Source of the DNA: Streptomyces katrae
Lineage (GTDB): Bacteria > Actinomycetota > Actinomycetes > Streptomycetales > Streptomycetaceae
DNA: 64,000 nt
Direction of reading: 5' to 3'
Assembly (NCBI RefSeq): GCF_002028425.1
Contig: NZ_CP020042.1
Location: forward strand, 7,440,852 to 7,504,851
A program made the position numbers and the translations under genes. Of this stretch, positions 53,301-62,880 are shown one piece after another (within the stretch, counting starts at the first letter, position 1; each line of letters starts with the position of its first letter). Below the pieces are notes generated by a model that had not been told where the DNA came from, did not search any database, and saw only the letters and a list, made by a program, of their open reading frames with translations.

Positions 53301-54219
53301 CCCGCCCGTTTCCCTGGCGACGGATCTCCCGCCGGATGGCGTCGCGGTCCTGGGGGTATGTCACCGGTCGAGGAGGGGGCCCCGCCAGGGAGACGTCGTC
53401 GAATCCGCATGCGGCCAGGGCCGCCCAGAACGAGTCGATCGACTCACCTGCAGCGGCCAGCGTCCGCTCGTTGAGCTCGATGATCAGAACCAGACCGGGA
53501 TTTCGACGGCTCAGCTCCCGCATACCGGCCAACGCCGCGACCTCGTGGCCTTCAATGTCGATCTTGACCAGATCCACTCGGGGCCACAGACTCCGTTCGG
53601 CCCATGCGTCCAAGGTGGTGCACGCAACGGTCTCCCTCGGCCCCGCACCGTCGCCGGCCGCCGCAGCCCGGTGGATGCTGGACAGCATGCTGTCGGGCGT
53701 GCCCGCGAACAGCGTCACTGCACCGACCGAATCTCCCACGGCACTCGGCACCACGTGGATCTCGCCGCAGACGTCGTTCTCCGCCACGTTTCTCCGCAGG
53801 ATGGGGAGCAGTGCCGACGACGGCTCGAAGGCCCAGACCCTGCTCGCCGCTCCGCCGAGGCGCGCGCACAGCAGCGTGAAGTAGCCCAGGTGCGCACCGA
53901 CGTCCACGACCGACATGTCCGGCCTGACGAGCTGCCGGATGAGTGCCGCGACATCGCGGTCGTGCATGCCCATCGCCAGCATCTGGAGGTGATACGAGGG
54001 GCGCCCTTCGTGGTAGAGCCGAAAGCCGTCGACCTCGACGGGGATCCCCGGATCCGTCAGAAGCGAGTGGGGGAACAGCCACCGATGCAGGGGTGCGCCG
54101 AGCTCGGCAAGGAGTGGTGCAAGGGGACCAGAACGGTCGAACCCCCAGGCTCCGGCTCGATGAACAGCGCGTGCGCCGCGCAGAGTGAATGCACGCAGCG
54201 GTGATGCGGGACGTGGCAC
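53269..54219 (-). CDS. FkbM-family SAM-dependent methyltransferase
   Basis: 316 residues, GTG 54219, nine bases after the CPBP gene stop. SAM site MSVVDVGAHLGYFTLLCARL, then VWAFEPSSALLPILRRNVAE and the FkbM mark VDLVKIDIEGHEVAALAGM. FkbM-type enzymes O-methylate sugars or polyketide hydroxyls. Last gene of the five-gene minus-strand operon (58189 to 53269). A role in capping a glycan or lipid made by its neighbours, including the GT2 protein, is inferred. Confidence 0.88.
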   Translation of the reverse strand: MPRPASPLRAFTLRGARAVHRAGAWGFDRSGPLAPLLAELGAPLHRWLFPHSLLTDPGIPVEVDGFRLYHEGRPSYHLQMLAMGMHDRDVAALIRQLVRPDMSVVDVGAHLGYFTLLCARLGGAASRVWAFEPSSALLPILRRNVAENDVCGEIHVVPSAVGDSVGAVTLFAGTPDSMLSSIHRAAAAGDGAGPRETVACTTLDAWAERSLWPRVDLVKIDIEGHEVAALAGMRELSRRNPGLVLIIELNERTLAAAGESIDSFWAALAACGFDDVSLAGPPPRPVTYPQDRDAIRREIRRQGNGRVNLMCLRRPG

Positions 54220-54227
54220 GAGCGGAC

Positions 54228-54992
54228 CTACCGAATCACGAGGGCAATAGCAAGGGGGGCGAGGACGATGTTCACCCCGTGTGTCGCCATGCAGAGGTAC
54301 AGAGAGCCCGTCCGTGCGTGCACCCAGCACCAGATCATGCTCACGCCGAAAGCCCATACGAAGTATGCTGCGCCGGCCACATACGGGTATGCAGGCAAAA
54401 GGTAGACCAGTTGGGCCGAGTGGCGGAGTCCGAACAGGGTGGACGTGACGACCGAAGCGATCGGCAGCGAGTAGCGCCCCAACAGCGAGCCATGGAGCAA
54501 TCCCCGGTAGAAGAGTTCCTCCCCGAACATGGGCCACAGTCCCAGGAAGACGTACACGATGATCAGCGCGATCCAGCTTCCATAACGCGCGGCGTACAGA
54601 TCCGCGAACTTCCCATAGGTCGCGAGCAGGTTCCATGCGGGATCCCGCGTCTTGCCGAGGACGGCCATAGCGAGGCTGTAGAGAAGGATGAAGCCGCCGA
54701 TGAACGCGATGGCGGCAGCGAACGGTCGGCCCTGCTTCGGAAGATGCGCCCGAATCTCAGGCCAGGGTCGACCGGTGGGGCGAACCCCCAACCAAAGCGG
54801 GATGACAATGGCGAGGCACGCGTGAAAGACAGGAAACGGCGCGTAGGGCCAGCCTTGCCATGACTCCGGAAGGGCGACCGCGGTGACCAGTACACCGATG
54901 CAGAGAACGGTGAGCGGGTGGAGTCCGCCGACGGGTGCGGTGGGGTCGGCGGCTTGCGCGTCGGGAACCGCGGGTCTCCTTACGTTCGCCAT
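54228..54992 (-). CDS. CPBP-family intramembrane metalloprotease
   Basis: 254 residues with about seven membrane helices. The CPBP/Rce1-like motifs are all present: GEELFYRGLLHG (EExxxR), TLFGLRHSAQ (FxxxH) and MATHGVNIVLA (HxxxN). In bacteria such proteins process prenylated proteins, or take part in bacteriocin immunity and maturation. It lies between the hydrolase and the FkbM genes on one transcript. Substrate unknown. Confidence 0.9.
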   Translation of the reverse strand: MANVRRPAVPDAQAADPTAPVGGLHPLTVLCIGVLVTAVALPESWQGWPYAPFPVFHACLAIVIPLWLGVRPTGRPWPEIRAHLPKQGRPFAAAIAFIGGFILLYSLAMAVLGKTRDPAWNLLATYGKFADLYAARYGSWIALIIVYVFLGLWPMFGEELFYRGLLHGSLLGRYSLPIASVVTSTLFGLRHSAQLVYLLPAYPYVAGAAYFVWAFGVSMIWCWVHARTGSLYLCMATHGVNIVLAPLAIALVIR

Positions 54993-55003
54993 GGTCTCAT
55001 CAG

Positions 55004-55870
55004 CTACTCCACGCTGGAGATGAAGCGGCGAACGGTCTCGTTGACGAATGAGTCGTCCACGTAGGTGATGAAGTGCTCACCACCTGGCTTGATGACCGCT
55101 GCACCCGCGTGGGGAAGCAGCGCGGCCATGCGGCGGGCCTGGGCGACCGAGACGATGTGGTCGTTGTCGCCGGAGATGACCAGGCTCGGCACGTGAACCT
55201 CCCCCGGCGTCGGGCGATGCTCGGTCAGGTTGGGAAGAATGCTGTGCTTGAACAGCGCCGTCAACCGAAGGACGACCAGCGCCTCCTGGACGATCCACTC
55301 CGGTTTGATCTGGGTCCCTCCGACGAAGCGCCCAAGGAGCGTCGCACACACACGTGATGACACCACTCGCTCGAGGGGAAGGTGTTCCAGCATCTTCAGC
55401 CAGAAGCCGTAGGGCTGCGGGAACCGGTAACGATCGGCCAGCCCGACGAAGACCACCGAGCGACACAACTCGGGGTGATGCTTGGCCAGATAATAGGCTG
55501 CCGCACCCGTGTCGCCCCACACGACGAAGTGCGCGCGGCTGATACCGAGGGCGGAAAGCAGGCAGCGGACCTCGTGGGCCCTGTCCTTGATGCCGACCCG
55601 CGTGGTCGTGCTGAGCAGCGGTTCATAGAGCACGACGCGGTGGTCGCGCTGGAACTCTGCGATTTGAGGTGCGTAGACGAAGTTCAGTTCGGTGACCATG
55701 GGCAGGAGTACAACGGCGTCCCCCTCTCCGCAGTCGAGTATGCGGAGTGTTCTGCCGTCGGGAAGCGTGACAGGACGCATGGCCGCCGCGATCGCTCTTT
55801 GGTCCTCGGTCATCCTCGTGCGAAGCGAGTCCGAGACGGGAGGTCGCACCCATGTGCGCGCGTCAGTCAT
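55004..55870 (-). CDS. Alpha/beta hydrolase with Asp at the nucleophile position
   Basis: 288 residues, ATG 55870 overlapping the ketosynthase gene end by eight bases. The nucleophile elbow reads FVVWGDTGAAAYYLAKHHPE. Aligned to the usual GHSMGG, the Ser position holds Asp, as in haloalkane dehalogenases and epoxide hydrolases. The acid is probably in VISGDNDHIVS and the His in KPGGEHFITY. Downstream of the FabH-like gene it could act on an acyl, lactone or epoxide intermediate, but this is inference. Confidence 0.85.
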   Translation of the reverse strand: MTDARTWVRPPVSDSLRTRMTEDQRAIAAAMRPVTLPDGRTLRILDCGEGDAVVLLPMVTELNFVYAPQIAEFQRDHRVVLYEPLLSTTTRVGIKDRAHEVRCLLSALGISRAHFVVWGDTGAAAYYLAKHHPELCRSVVFVGLADRYRFPQPYGFWLKMLEHLPLERVVSSRVCATLLGRFVGGTQIKPEWIVQEALVVLRLTALFKHSILPNLTEHRPTPGEVHVPSLVISGDNDHIVSVAQARRMAALLPHAGAAVIKPGGEHFITYVDDSFVNETVRRFISSVE

Positions 55871-56888
55871 CGCACCCCGCCTCACCGGGCAGGAGCTCGA
55901 TTGCCACTGCGCCGCAGGAGAACCCGAGGCCGAAGGCGAGAAGCAACAGCCTTTGCCCTGGACGGAGCAGACCCTCGTCTCTGGCCAGGGAGAGATTCAC
56001 CAACAGGCTGGCCGGGCCCATGTTCCCCAGGCGGCTGGCAGGCATCGGGAAAATCTCCGGCCGGAAGCCCAGGGCCTCGATGAGAACGTTCAGCATGCGA
56101 ACGTTCGGCTGATGGGAGATGACGAGGTGGACGTCGTCGTGGCACCACCCGGCTTCTTCGAGTACACGGGAAACCAGGGGAGGGATGACGCTCAGCCCCG
56201 TATGAACCAGGCCAGAGCCGTCCATGTCGTAGAAACCCGCTTGCACGCTGACCCCTTCGGGGCCGGCGTTGTAGCCCAGTACCGGGATGCTCCCGAGGGC
56301 CGCATGGTCGGCGTGAGTCACCCACTGAAGGCTCATGACCTTCGCCGACATGCCCTGTGACGTGGTGTGCCGCTCGACCACGACCGCGCCCGCACCAGCG
56401 CCGAAGAGCCCGACCGTGCCCCTGTCCTTCGAGCTGATGATCGGCAGGAAATCCACACTCGACGAGATGACGGCCCGACTGCAGCGATTGCTCGACAACA
56501 TGAGCACAGCCATCTCGAACATGGCCACAGGTTCAGCGCAGACTCCGTCGACGGAGAGCACGCGCAGACCCTTGAGCCCCAGCGCATTCGCCAAGATGAC
56601 CCCGGACGGCGGGGTGAAGGCCGTCAGGCCGTTCTGGATGTGAAGGAGAACTGTTTCGGGGCCCAACATGTCAGGTTTCAGCCCACTCGACTGGAGAGCC
56701 GACTCGACAGCGGACACCGCCAGCGTGAGTACGTCCTCTCCTTCCCCGCAAACCCGTCGTTCATCAATCCCTGTGCGCTTCGTGAACCAATCCGTGGACA
56801 GCCCCATCGAAACAGCCAGGCCGGTGTTCGAGACAATCCTGGAGCCGACGGCATGACCGGTGCCTGAAATGCTGAACTGCTCGAGCAC
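55863..56888 (-). CDS. FabH-like 3-oxoacyl-ACP synthase III
   Basis: 341 residues, GTG 56888 after AAGGAG. Thiolase-fold ketosynthase III: GSRIVSNTGLAVSMGLSTDW and RTGIDERR near the N-terminus, with catalytic C117 (SVDGVCAEPVAMFEM), H259 (VISHQPNVRM) and N289 (SRLGNMGPASLL). All three catalytic residues are kept, so it should make a C-C (or ester) bond from an acyl thioester. No carrier protein or other fatty-acid gene is near, so it is not a housekeeping fabH. It follows the BtaA-like gene on the same strand, 90 bases away. Confidence 0.9.
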   Translation of the reverse strand: MLEQFSISGTGHAVGSRIVSNTGLAVSMGLSTDWFTKRTGIDERRVCGEGEDVLTLAVSAVESALQSSGLKPDMLGPETVLLHIQNGLTAFTPPSGVILANALGLKGLRVLSVDGVCAEPVAMFEMAVLMLSSNRCSRAVISSSVDFLPIISSKDRGTVGLFGAGAGAVVVERHTTSQGMSAKVMSLQWVTHADHAALGSIPVLGYNAGPEGVSVQAGFYDMDGSGLVHTGLSVIPPLVSRVLEEAGWCHDDVHLVISHQPNVRMLNVLIEALGFRPEIFPMPASRLGNMGPASLLVNLSLARDEGLLRPGQRLLLLAFGLGFSCGAVAIELLPGEAGCDD

Positions 56889-56977
56889 GACCTCACTCCT
56901 TCGGGTGAAAGTTGGTCCGGCATCCGGCCAGAAGGAGCGAGCTGCATCTGACCTGTGAAGGTGTGGCTGGCCCAAGG

Positions 56978-58189
56978 TTACGTCCGGTGCAATTGATCCG
57001 CGACTCGCTGCTGGTCAATTCGGTAGATGTAGAAGCTGCTGTACGTAAAGGACCGGTCCTGCGCGAAGAGCCGGTGGGCGAGATCGTCCTCGCTGACCAC
57101 CGCGCTTCGGAGCTCCGGAGGGACAGGAAGTGAGCGTACGGCGGAACGGTAGATGAAGCGGCCGCCTGGCGTACCGGCCCTGAGCACGCTGCGCACCGTC
57201 GTATGGAGAGAATCCCGGCTCATCCAGTCGAATATGTCCAGAAGGCTGTACTTGTCGACCGACGACTCGGGCAATGAATCGAGGTGCTCGGTGAGCCAGG
57301 CTGTGACGTTGACTACGCGATCGGCCGTTTGCTTCAGGGTGTCGAAGTTCCGTTCGAGGAGGTAGGGAGGAACGTTCTCCGCGTCCAGGTAGGCGCCCAA
57401 AAATGCCTGGGCGATGAAATAGTTGTCACGTATCGGGACGGTGGTCAGCACATATTCCACGCGATCGCGTATGTATCGCCCTATGCCTTGACGGTCTTGA
57501 ATCAGGTCGTACTGGGAGGGGTGCATGCCGGCGAAGGCAAGCACCCATCGGGAGCCGAGGATTTCGAGTACCGAATCGCGAAACAATCGCGGGTGGATCT
57601 CGCGGTAGTAGAAATCGCGCTGGTCATCGATGTCGTCAACCTCGAAGAACTGGCGCATCCGTCGCTCTCCGAGTTGCCATCGCATATAGCGGCGAATCCA
57701 CTTCAAGAAGAACCCCAGCTTGCCCTGGGCAAGTATCCCGCGTTCCAGTATCCGAGTGTTACTGTCCCAGTAATTTCGTGCGTCATCAGGCAACTTGGCT
57801 CGCAGCGCTCGCCGGTAGATGTCCACCGCCTCTGTGCCGCCACAGGACGTGAGGAGAAAGCGGAAGTCGGCATGGTCAAGGTGTCGGATGCCTGCCAGCT
57901 TGAGGTCGAGCAGGTACGTCTGAGCGGGATTGGGGTCGACGCAGATGAGCCGGCGGGGCCGCAGGCAGAGGAGGTTCAGGCAGTTGCAGCCACCCGAGGT
58001 GATGGACAGCACGGTGTCCTGGTCCGCCGATATGCGGAGCGCCTCACGATCGAGAAGCGGATCCTCCCAGGACTGGTTGAATACCAATCCGCGGAAGTAG
58101 GTGCGTTCTATCAGTCGATTGAGCGTGCTCTTCATCACGCGAGCCCCATCGCCGACCTGGTCCTGTGGAGATGGGGCAATAGCAACCAT
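56978..58189 (-). CDS. BtaA-like (DUF3419) 3-amino-3-carboxypropyl transferase
   Basis: 403 residues from ATG 58189, which follows AGGTAGGGG; an internal ATG at 58135 is weaker. Recognised by LVFNQSWEDPLLDREALRIS, VLSITSGGCNCLNLLCLRPR (SAM site) and RLICVDPNPAQTYLLDLKLA, typical of DUF3419/BtaA proteins. BtaA moves the 3-amino-3-carboxypropyl group from SAM to diacylglycerol to give a homoserine ether lipid. No BtaB-like N-methyltransferase follows, so a betaine lipid is not the obvious product. First gene of the operon with FabH-like, hydrolase, CPBP and FkbM genes. Confidence 0.88.
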   Translation of the reverse strand: MVAIAPSPQDQVGDGARVMKSTLNRLIERTYFRGLVFNQSWEDPLLDREALRISADQDTVLSITSGGCNCLNLLCLRPRRLICVDPNPAQTYLLDLKLAGIRHLDHADFRFLLTSCGGTEAVDIYRRALRAKLPDDARNYWDSNTRILERGILAQGKLGFFLKWIRRYMRWQLGERRMRQFFEVDDIDDQRDFYYREIHPRLFRDSVLEILGSRWVLAFAGMHPSQYDLIQDRQGIGRYIRDRVEYVLTTVPIRDNYFIAQAFLGAYLDAENVPPYLLERNFDTLKQTADRVVNVTAWLTEHLDSLPESSVDKYSLLDIFDWMSRDSLHTTVRSVLRAGTPGGRFIYRSAVRSLPVPPELRSAVVSEDDLAHRLFAQDRSFTYSSFYIYRIDQQRVADQLHRT

Positions 58190-58590
58190 TGCCCCTACCT
58201 TGTCACCAAATGCTACTCCGAGTGACTCTTGTTCGCTCCTTGACGCGGCGGCCGCCACCCTGCCGCCTTGCTTCCGGGCGTCCTGGACGCACCGGGCCCG
58301 GGGTCTCCTGGCTGACGGCACCCCCGGCATGGCGGACGTCGAGTGGGCCGAGCTGAGAGAGGTCCCCGGGACGCCGCCGACTGGATCCGAGGGGGATCGG
58401 AGTCAAAGCAGAAGTGAACACTTTCCCGGAGTGCTTCAACGCGCACCGCTGGGTCGGCCAAGCCGGCATTCGTCACTGATCGTGGCTGGCCAGGTACGTA
58501 GTGTCCGCATATGCCTGCCTTCAGTAGGGCAGGGGCTATTGTGTCGTAATACCGTCTCGTCATGCCGGCTCTGTATCAGTGGAGTGGATC
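58190..58590. promoter_or_regulatory. Divergent intergenic region, BtaA-like operon and lspA
   Basis: About 400 bases between two divergent starts. A minus-strand frame from 58563 (MTRRYYDTIAPALLKAGICG) is open but has no convincing ribosome site and loses coding character. I see no other gene, so promoters for both directions should lie here. Confidence 0.5.
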
Positions 58591-59175
58591 ATGCCTACCA
58601 GCAGTTCCTCGCAGCCCCAGCGGGAGACAGCAGGGACCGAAGCCGGCGCCCGAGCTCTGAGCAAGAGCCATCTGGCCGCATTGCTGGCAGCGGCTGGTCT
58701 CACCTATGCATTGGACCTGGGCAGCAAGTTCCTGGCCGTCTCGCGGGTGGAGAACCACGAGCCCGTCGGCGTTGTCGGCCGCGTGCTCACTCTCCAGGTG
58801 ATACGCAACTCGGGCGCGGCGTTCAGTATGGGCCAGGCGGTCACTGCTGTGTTCACGGCGATCGCGTTCGCGGTTGTCGTAGTCATCGTGCGTGCCTCAC
58901 GCAAGCTCCACAGCCTCCCGTGGGCTCTCGCCCTGGGCCTGCTGTCGGGGGGTGCGCTCGGCAATCTGACTGACCGGATCTTCCGGGCACCAGGGGTCTT
59001 CCGAGGGCACGTCGTCGACTTCATCTCTGTTCAGCACTTCGCCGTCTTCAATCTCGCCGACTCGGCGATTGTCTGCGGGGGAGCCCTGATGATCCTCCTT
59101 TCGTTCTTGGGCGTTTCCCTGGACGGAACGGCCCCGCACGACCGCCGGGACAGCGGCATCGTCGTCCCGGGGTGA
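58591..59175 (+). CDS. lspA: Lipoprotein signal peptidase (signal peptidase II), extra copy
   Basis: 194 residues from ATG 58591; GGAG six bases upstream decides against GTG 58579. Four membrane helices and all LspA motifs: IRNSGAAFSMG, GALGNLTDRIFRAPGVFRGH with catalytic D128, and FAVFNLADSAIVCGG with D157. It should cleave prolipoproteins after lipidation. A streptomycete has a housekeeping lspA elsewhere, so this one, beside a lipid-type operon, is probably specialised. Its RI-to-VVDFI spacing is normal. Confidence 0.92.
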   Translation: MPTSSSSQPQRETAGTEAGARALSKSHLAALLAAAGLTYALDLGSKFLAVSRVENHEPVGVVGRVLTLQVIRNSGAAFSMGQAVTAVFTAIAFAVVVVIVRASRKLHSLPWALALGLLSGGALGNLTDRIFRAPGVFRGHVVDFISVQHFAVFNLADSAIVCGGALMILLSFLGVSLDGTAPHDRRDSGIVVPG

Positions 59176-59218
59176 CACGCATCCCCACCGCGTAGCCGTC
59201 TTGCCTTGATCGACGGAT

Positions 59219-59476
59219 TCAAGGCCCGGCGAGCGGTGAGTTGGCCGCACAGGCCCTGCGGGAATCGTGTGAGGAACGCGCCCCAGGTGATGCGTCCAGG
59301 CTGCGGGTCACGGGCGAAAGTGCCCGCCGCCATCCTGGGGGCGGGCAGGGCTCGACGGGGGAGTCGAGCGGTGTCCATGCCTCGCCCTCTGCCGGCGGGT
59401 GGACCTCGCGCACTGGCGTGGACAGCCGGGCGCTGCACACGGCGCAAGAGAAGACCTCGGCACCGGTAACCTGCAT
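59219..59476 (-). pseudogene. Frameshifted N-terminal fragment of a hypothetical protein
   Basis: ATG 59476 has a good GGGAG site and starts MQVTGAEVFSCAVCSARLST with a CxxC pair. The apparent continuation (RMAAGTFARDPQPGRITWGA) is in another frame, so a frameshift lies near 59370. The 3' end is truncated. I do not recognise the family. Confidence 0.5.
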
Positions 59477-59477
59477 G

Positions 59478-59893
59478 TCATCTCCCGTACTCCTGTGAGC
59501 CTGAGGCTGCGTCCGGAGCGGTGCCGATGGCGCCTGCCGAGCGAAGCGAACGCCCGAGGTCTCCGGTGAGGATGCGGGGGTGTCGCCGCCACCACCATAG
59601 GGCGGGGCCGGGGAGCCCGTGCAACTGGTCGAGTGCTATGCCGTCGTCGTCGAGGGTCGCGGCCTTGTACCGGTCGTCCAGAGCTGAACGATGTGGTCGT
59701 CCAGCAGGAGCCACGCCTCGTGCAGCCAGTTTCGGCAGTAGAGGTCGTTGGAGTACTCGTGGATGTCGTCGCCGTAGCCGCGTTCGATGGCGCTCACCAG
59801 GGCGGCCCAGCCGCTCACCCTTTCAGCGAGCGTGAATGCCGTCCGCCAGCCGCGCTGGTGCAACAGCTCTCCGACGTCGGATTCCGTAGCCAC
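59478..59893 (-). pseudogene. Frameshifted hypothetical protein gene
   Basis: From GTG 59893 the frame reads ATESDVGELLHQRGWRTAFT and YSNDLYCRNWLHEAWLLLDD, then loses sense near 59690. A second frame continues with ALDDRYKAATLDDDGIALDQ and LWWWRRHPRILTGDLGRS to a stop at 59478. A one-base indel near 59680-59695 joins them. Total about 138 residues. Family not recognised. Confidence 0.55.
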
Positions 59894-60054
59894 GGGTGGA
59901 AGTTCTCACGCCGACTCTGTCCGGGCGACTGAGATGTGTTGTGAATGGGTGGTGTGGTGGCAGCGGTTGGTTGTCAGCGGGTGACCGTGTTCGCGTACGA
60001 CGGTTGCTGACTGCTCTGGGCGGCTGCATGGGCTGGAGCTGGGGTGGACGTCTG

Positions 60055-60486
60055 TTACGGCTGCTCGGTTTCTGATGACGTTGAGGGCAGGTTGTGCCAT
60101 GGGTGTCCGCAGGCGTTCTTGCAGTGCGTCTGTCTGCGGCGGGTGTCGGCGACGGCGAACACGGAGACGAGGACGCGGAACGCTTTGACGTATTCGTCGG
60201 CGGGGAGGCCTGAGAATCCGTAGCGGGGTGGGTCCATGCAGATCATCACTGAGGGGTTCGCGGTGGGTTTCACCCCGGACCGGGCCACGCCGGCGCGGCC
60301 GTCCGCGGCGGTGATGTGTGCCTGCATCGCGTAGCCGCTGACCTGCTGTAGTACCTCCCGTTGGCCTGCCGGGGAGAGACCGGAGAACCAGGCAACCCCG
60401 TCGGCCAAGGTTCGGAGCTCCTGGGCGATCTCGTTGACGACCAGCTCGGTCTGGGAGCGGCCGTCCGTACTACTCGTCGCGGTCAT
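60055..60486 (-). CDS. DUF5958-like protein
   Basis: 143 residues from ATG 60486. The N-terminal region VVNEIAQELRTLADGVAWFS and GLSPAGQREVLQQVSGYAMQ resembles DUF5958 proteins (recalled pattern LNELAQGLRPMSEGIEWF), with the usual later GVKPTANPSVMI. The C-terminal extension (TRRRQTHCKNACGHPWHNLP) with two Cys and two His is extra. Function unknown. Just outside the ISL3 element's left end. Confidence 0.65.
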   Translation of the reverse strand: MTATSSTDGRSQTELVVNEIAQELRTLADGVAWFSGLSPAGQREVLQQVSGYAMQAHITAADGRAGVARSGVKPTANPSVMICMDPPRYGFSGLPADEYVKAFRVLVSVFAVADTRRRQTHCKNACGHPWHNLPSTSSETEQP

Positions 60487-60783
60487 CTCGTGATCATTCC
60501 ATGGTCTCGGTTCAGGGCGAGGTGGCGGTCTGCAGTGGCTGTCATCAGGTGACCAGGCTGCTGCCATGGGCTGCTGGCTTCGTTCACTTCTAGGAACAGC
60601 GTTTGTCGATGAGTTCCGTCAGCAGTGGGCGATCAAGAGGGCCGCGGATGTTCATGAGTTTTGGTTCTGGCTCAACTTTTGTGGTGCGTCAACGCTCCGT
60701 GATTGTTGATCTTGGTCGTGTCTCTCGCAAGATCGTCCTGAAACGACTTGGGGCTGCCGTGCCGTGCCCGAGAGTTCGGAGCC

Positions 60784-62381
60784 GTGAACGAAGTGCTGCT
60801 CCGGCTGGGAGAGCTCCTGTTCTTGTCGGACCCTGAAGTCGCGGTCATGTCAGCTGAGGACGACGGCGAGGCGATCTGGATCGGCGTCACGCGCAAGTCT
60901 GCCGGTGCTGAGTGTCCGGGCTGCGGAAGATGGTCGAACCGGATTCATGGGTCCTACCTGCGGTTTCCTGCCGATCTGCCCAGCGCCGGGAGGCGTGTAG
61001 TGCTTCGCCTGCAGGTCCGCCGGTTCACTTGCACGGATACCTCCTGCCGACGGCAGACCTTCGTTGAACAGATCCCCGGACTGACCAGACGTTACGGTCA
61101 GCGGACCGAGCGGCTGCGTTCAGCCTTGGCCGAGGTGGGCCTCGCATTGGCCGGCCGGGCCGGCGCCCGACTTGCGGACATCTTCGGTATCTCCGTCAGC
61201 CGCAGCACGGTACTTCGGCTGGTCGAGGCGATGCCTGAACCTCAAACGTCGGCCCCGCGGGTGGTGGGCATCGACGAGTACGCGATGCGCAAGGGCCGTG
61301 TCTACGGGACTGTGCTGGTTGATGTCGAAACCCGCAGACCGGTGGATCTGCTGCCCGACCGCGAGGCAGCCACCGTCGCCGCCTGGCTTGCTGAGTGTCC
61401 CCGCAATTGAGGTGGTATGCCGCGACCGAGCCCCCTTCTTCGCCGAAGGCGCCAGCACCGGGGCACCCACTGCGGTGCAGGTCGCAGACCGCTTTCATCT
61501 CTGGCGCAACCTCGGCGAGGCCGCCGAGCGATGCGTGTCGCGCCATCGGTCCTGTCTGAGAGCGCCATTCGCGGCGCCCGGCTCCGAGAGCGTCACCACG
61601 CCACCGGCGGCAGAAACTGGCGTGTCGCCCTGGCCCACTGGGCACCGGTTCGCCGACCGAACCCGCGAGAAACACGCGATCGTCCAGGGAATGCTCGGCG
61701 AGGGACACAGTCGTCGCGCGGTCGCCCGCGAACTCCGGATGACCTACCGAACCGTGCAGCGTCTGGCCGACGCGGCAACCCCGGAAGACCTCTTCCAAGG
61801 GCAGTGGCAAAACCGCAGGACGAAGCTCGACGACTTCAAGCCGTACTTGCACGAGCGGTGGGCCGAGGGCTGCACGAACGCCTGGACCCTCTGGAAGGAG
61901 ATCCAGACACACGGATACTCAGGTGGATACGGTGCCGTCCGCGCCTACCTTCGTCCCTTCCGGGACGCCCATGCCACGTACTCGACCGCCATCTCCCCGA
62001 ACTGTTGCCGGTTGGATCCTGACCCACCCCGACGCACTCGCGGAGAACGAGCGACTGAAGCTCAAGTCCGTGCTCACCCACTGCCCCGAACTGGACGCCC
62101 TCGCCGGTCACGTCCGATCCTTCGGGCAGATGCTCACCCAGCTCCGGGGAGAACGGCTCCCCGAATGGATCAAGGCCGTCCGAGCCGACGACCTGCCCAG
62201 CCTCCACACCTTCGCCAACGGCCTCGAACGCGACCTCGCAGCCGTCACTGCCGGCCTGACCCTGCCCTGGAGCTCAGGCGTCGTCGAGGGCCACGTCAAC
62301 CGCATCAAAATGATCAAGCGGCAGATGTACGGACGCGCCGGCTTCAAGCTTCTGCGCAAGCGAGTACTGCTCGCCTCATGA
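60784..62381 (+). pseudogene. ISL3-family transposase, two frameshifts
   Basis: Three consecutive frames make one ISL3 transposase. The first (GTG 60784) has the zinc-finger AGAECPGCGRWSNRIHGSYL, the helix-turn-helix region and the first catalytic Asp (VVGIDEYAMRKGRVYGTVLV). A frameshift near 61400 leads to QVADRFHLWRNLGEAAERCV and RAVARELRMTYRTVQRLADA. A second near 62010 leads to WSSGVVEGHVNRIKMIKRQM with the catalytic Glu. All domains remain but the gene cannot make a full protein as read. Confidence 0.88.
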
Positions 62382-62436
62382 CCGCAATGTCAGTGGCCGA
62401 TGCGAGGATCCCCGGACGACGACGCGAGGAGATCAC

Positions 62437-62880
62437 ATGGGCACCTGGGACATCGGCCACTTCGACAACGACACCGCTGCGGATTTCGCTTACACCCTGG
62501 ACGAGACAGCCATGGACCAGCGAGAGAACCTCATCCGAACCACCTGACCCGGACCGTCCAGACCCAGGACTACCTCGACAGCTCGGATGCGGTGGAGGCC
62601 GTCGCAGCCGCCGCTCTCGTTGCAGCCCAGTGCCCAGACGGCGAACCGATCACCACAAGCTATGGGCCCAACGAAGCCCTGCCTGTCCTCGCCAGTGACC
62701 TCCGAACCCTTGCCGTCGAAGCCCTCGACCGGGTCCTTGCAGGGGAATCCGAGCTCGCCGAACTCTGGGACGAGACCCCAGAGGGCCCGCTATGGCGACA
62801 GATCGTCGGCCAGCTTCGAGCAACCCTCCATTCACAGCCTGAGCTTCAAGAAACACCTGCCGCTCGGGGATCTAACCTAC
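62437..62880 (+). pseudogene. DUF4259-family protein, frameshifted
   Basis: ATG 62437 after GAGGAG starts MGTWDIGHFDNDTAADFAYT, the DUF4259 opening. The frame stops at TGA about 62545 (LIRTT-stop). Adding one C there gives IRTTLTRTVQTQDYLDSSDA and then AAALVAAQCPDGEPITTSYG, the expected continuation. The C-terminus runs towards the element's right inverted repeat. It lies inside the ISL3 inverted repeats. Function of DUF4259 unknown. Confidence 0.75.

Noticed and set aside
55863..56888. Housekeeping fabH
   Set aside because: No fabD, acpP or fabF neighbour; it is embedded in a different operon with a BtaA-like gene.
58203..58563. Minus-strand frame starting MTRRYYDTIAPALLKAG
   Set aside because: Promising first residues but no ribosome site, and the rest loses coding character; kept only as a note in the intergenic entry.
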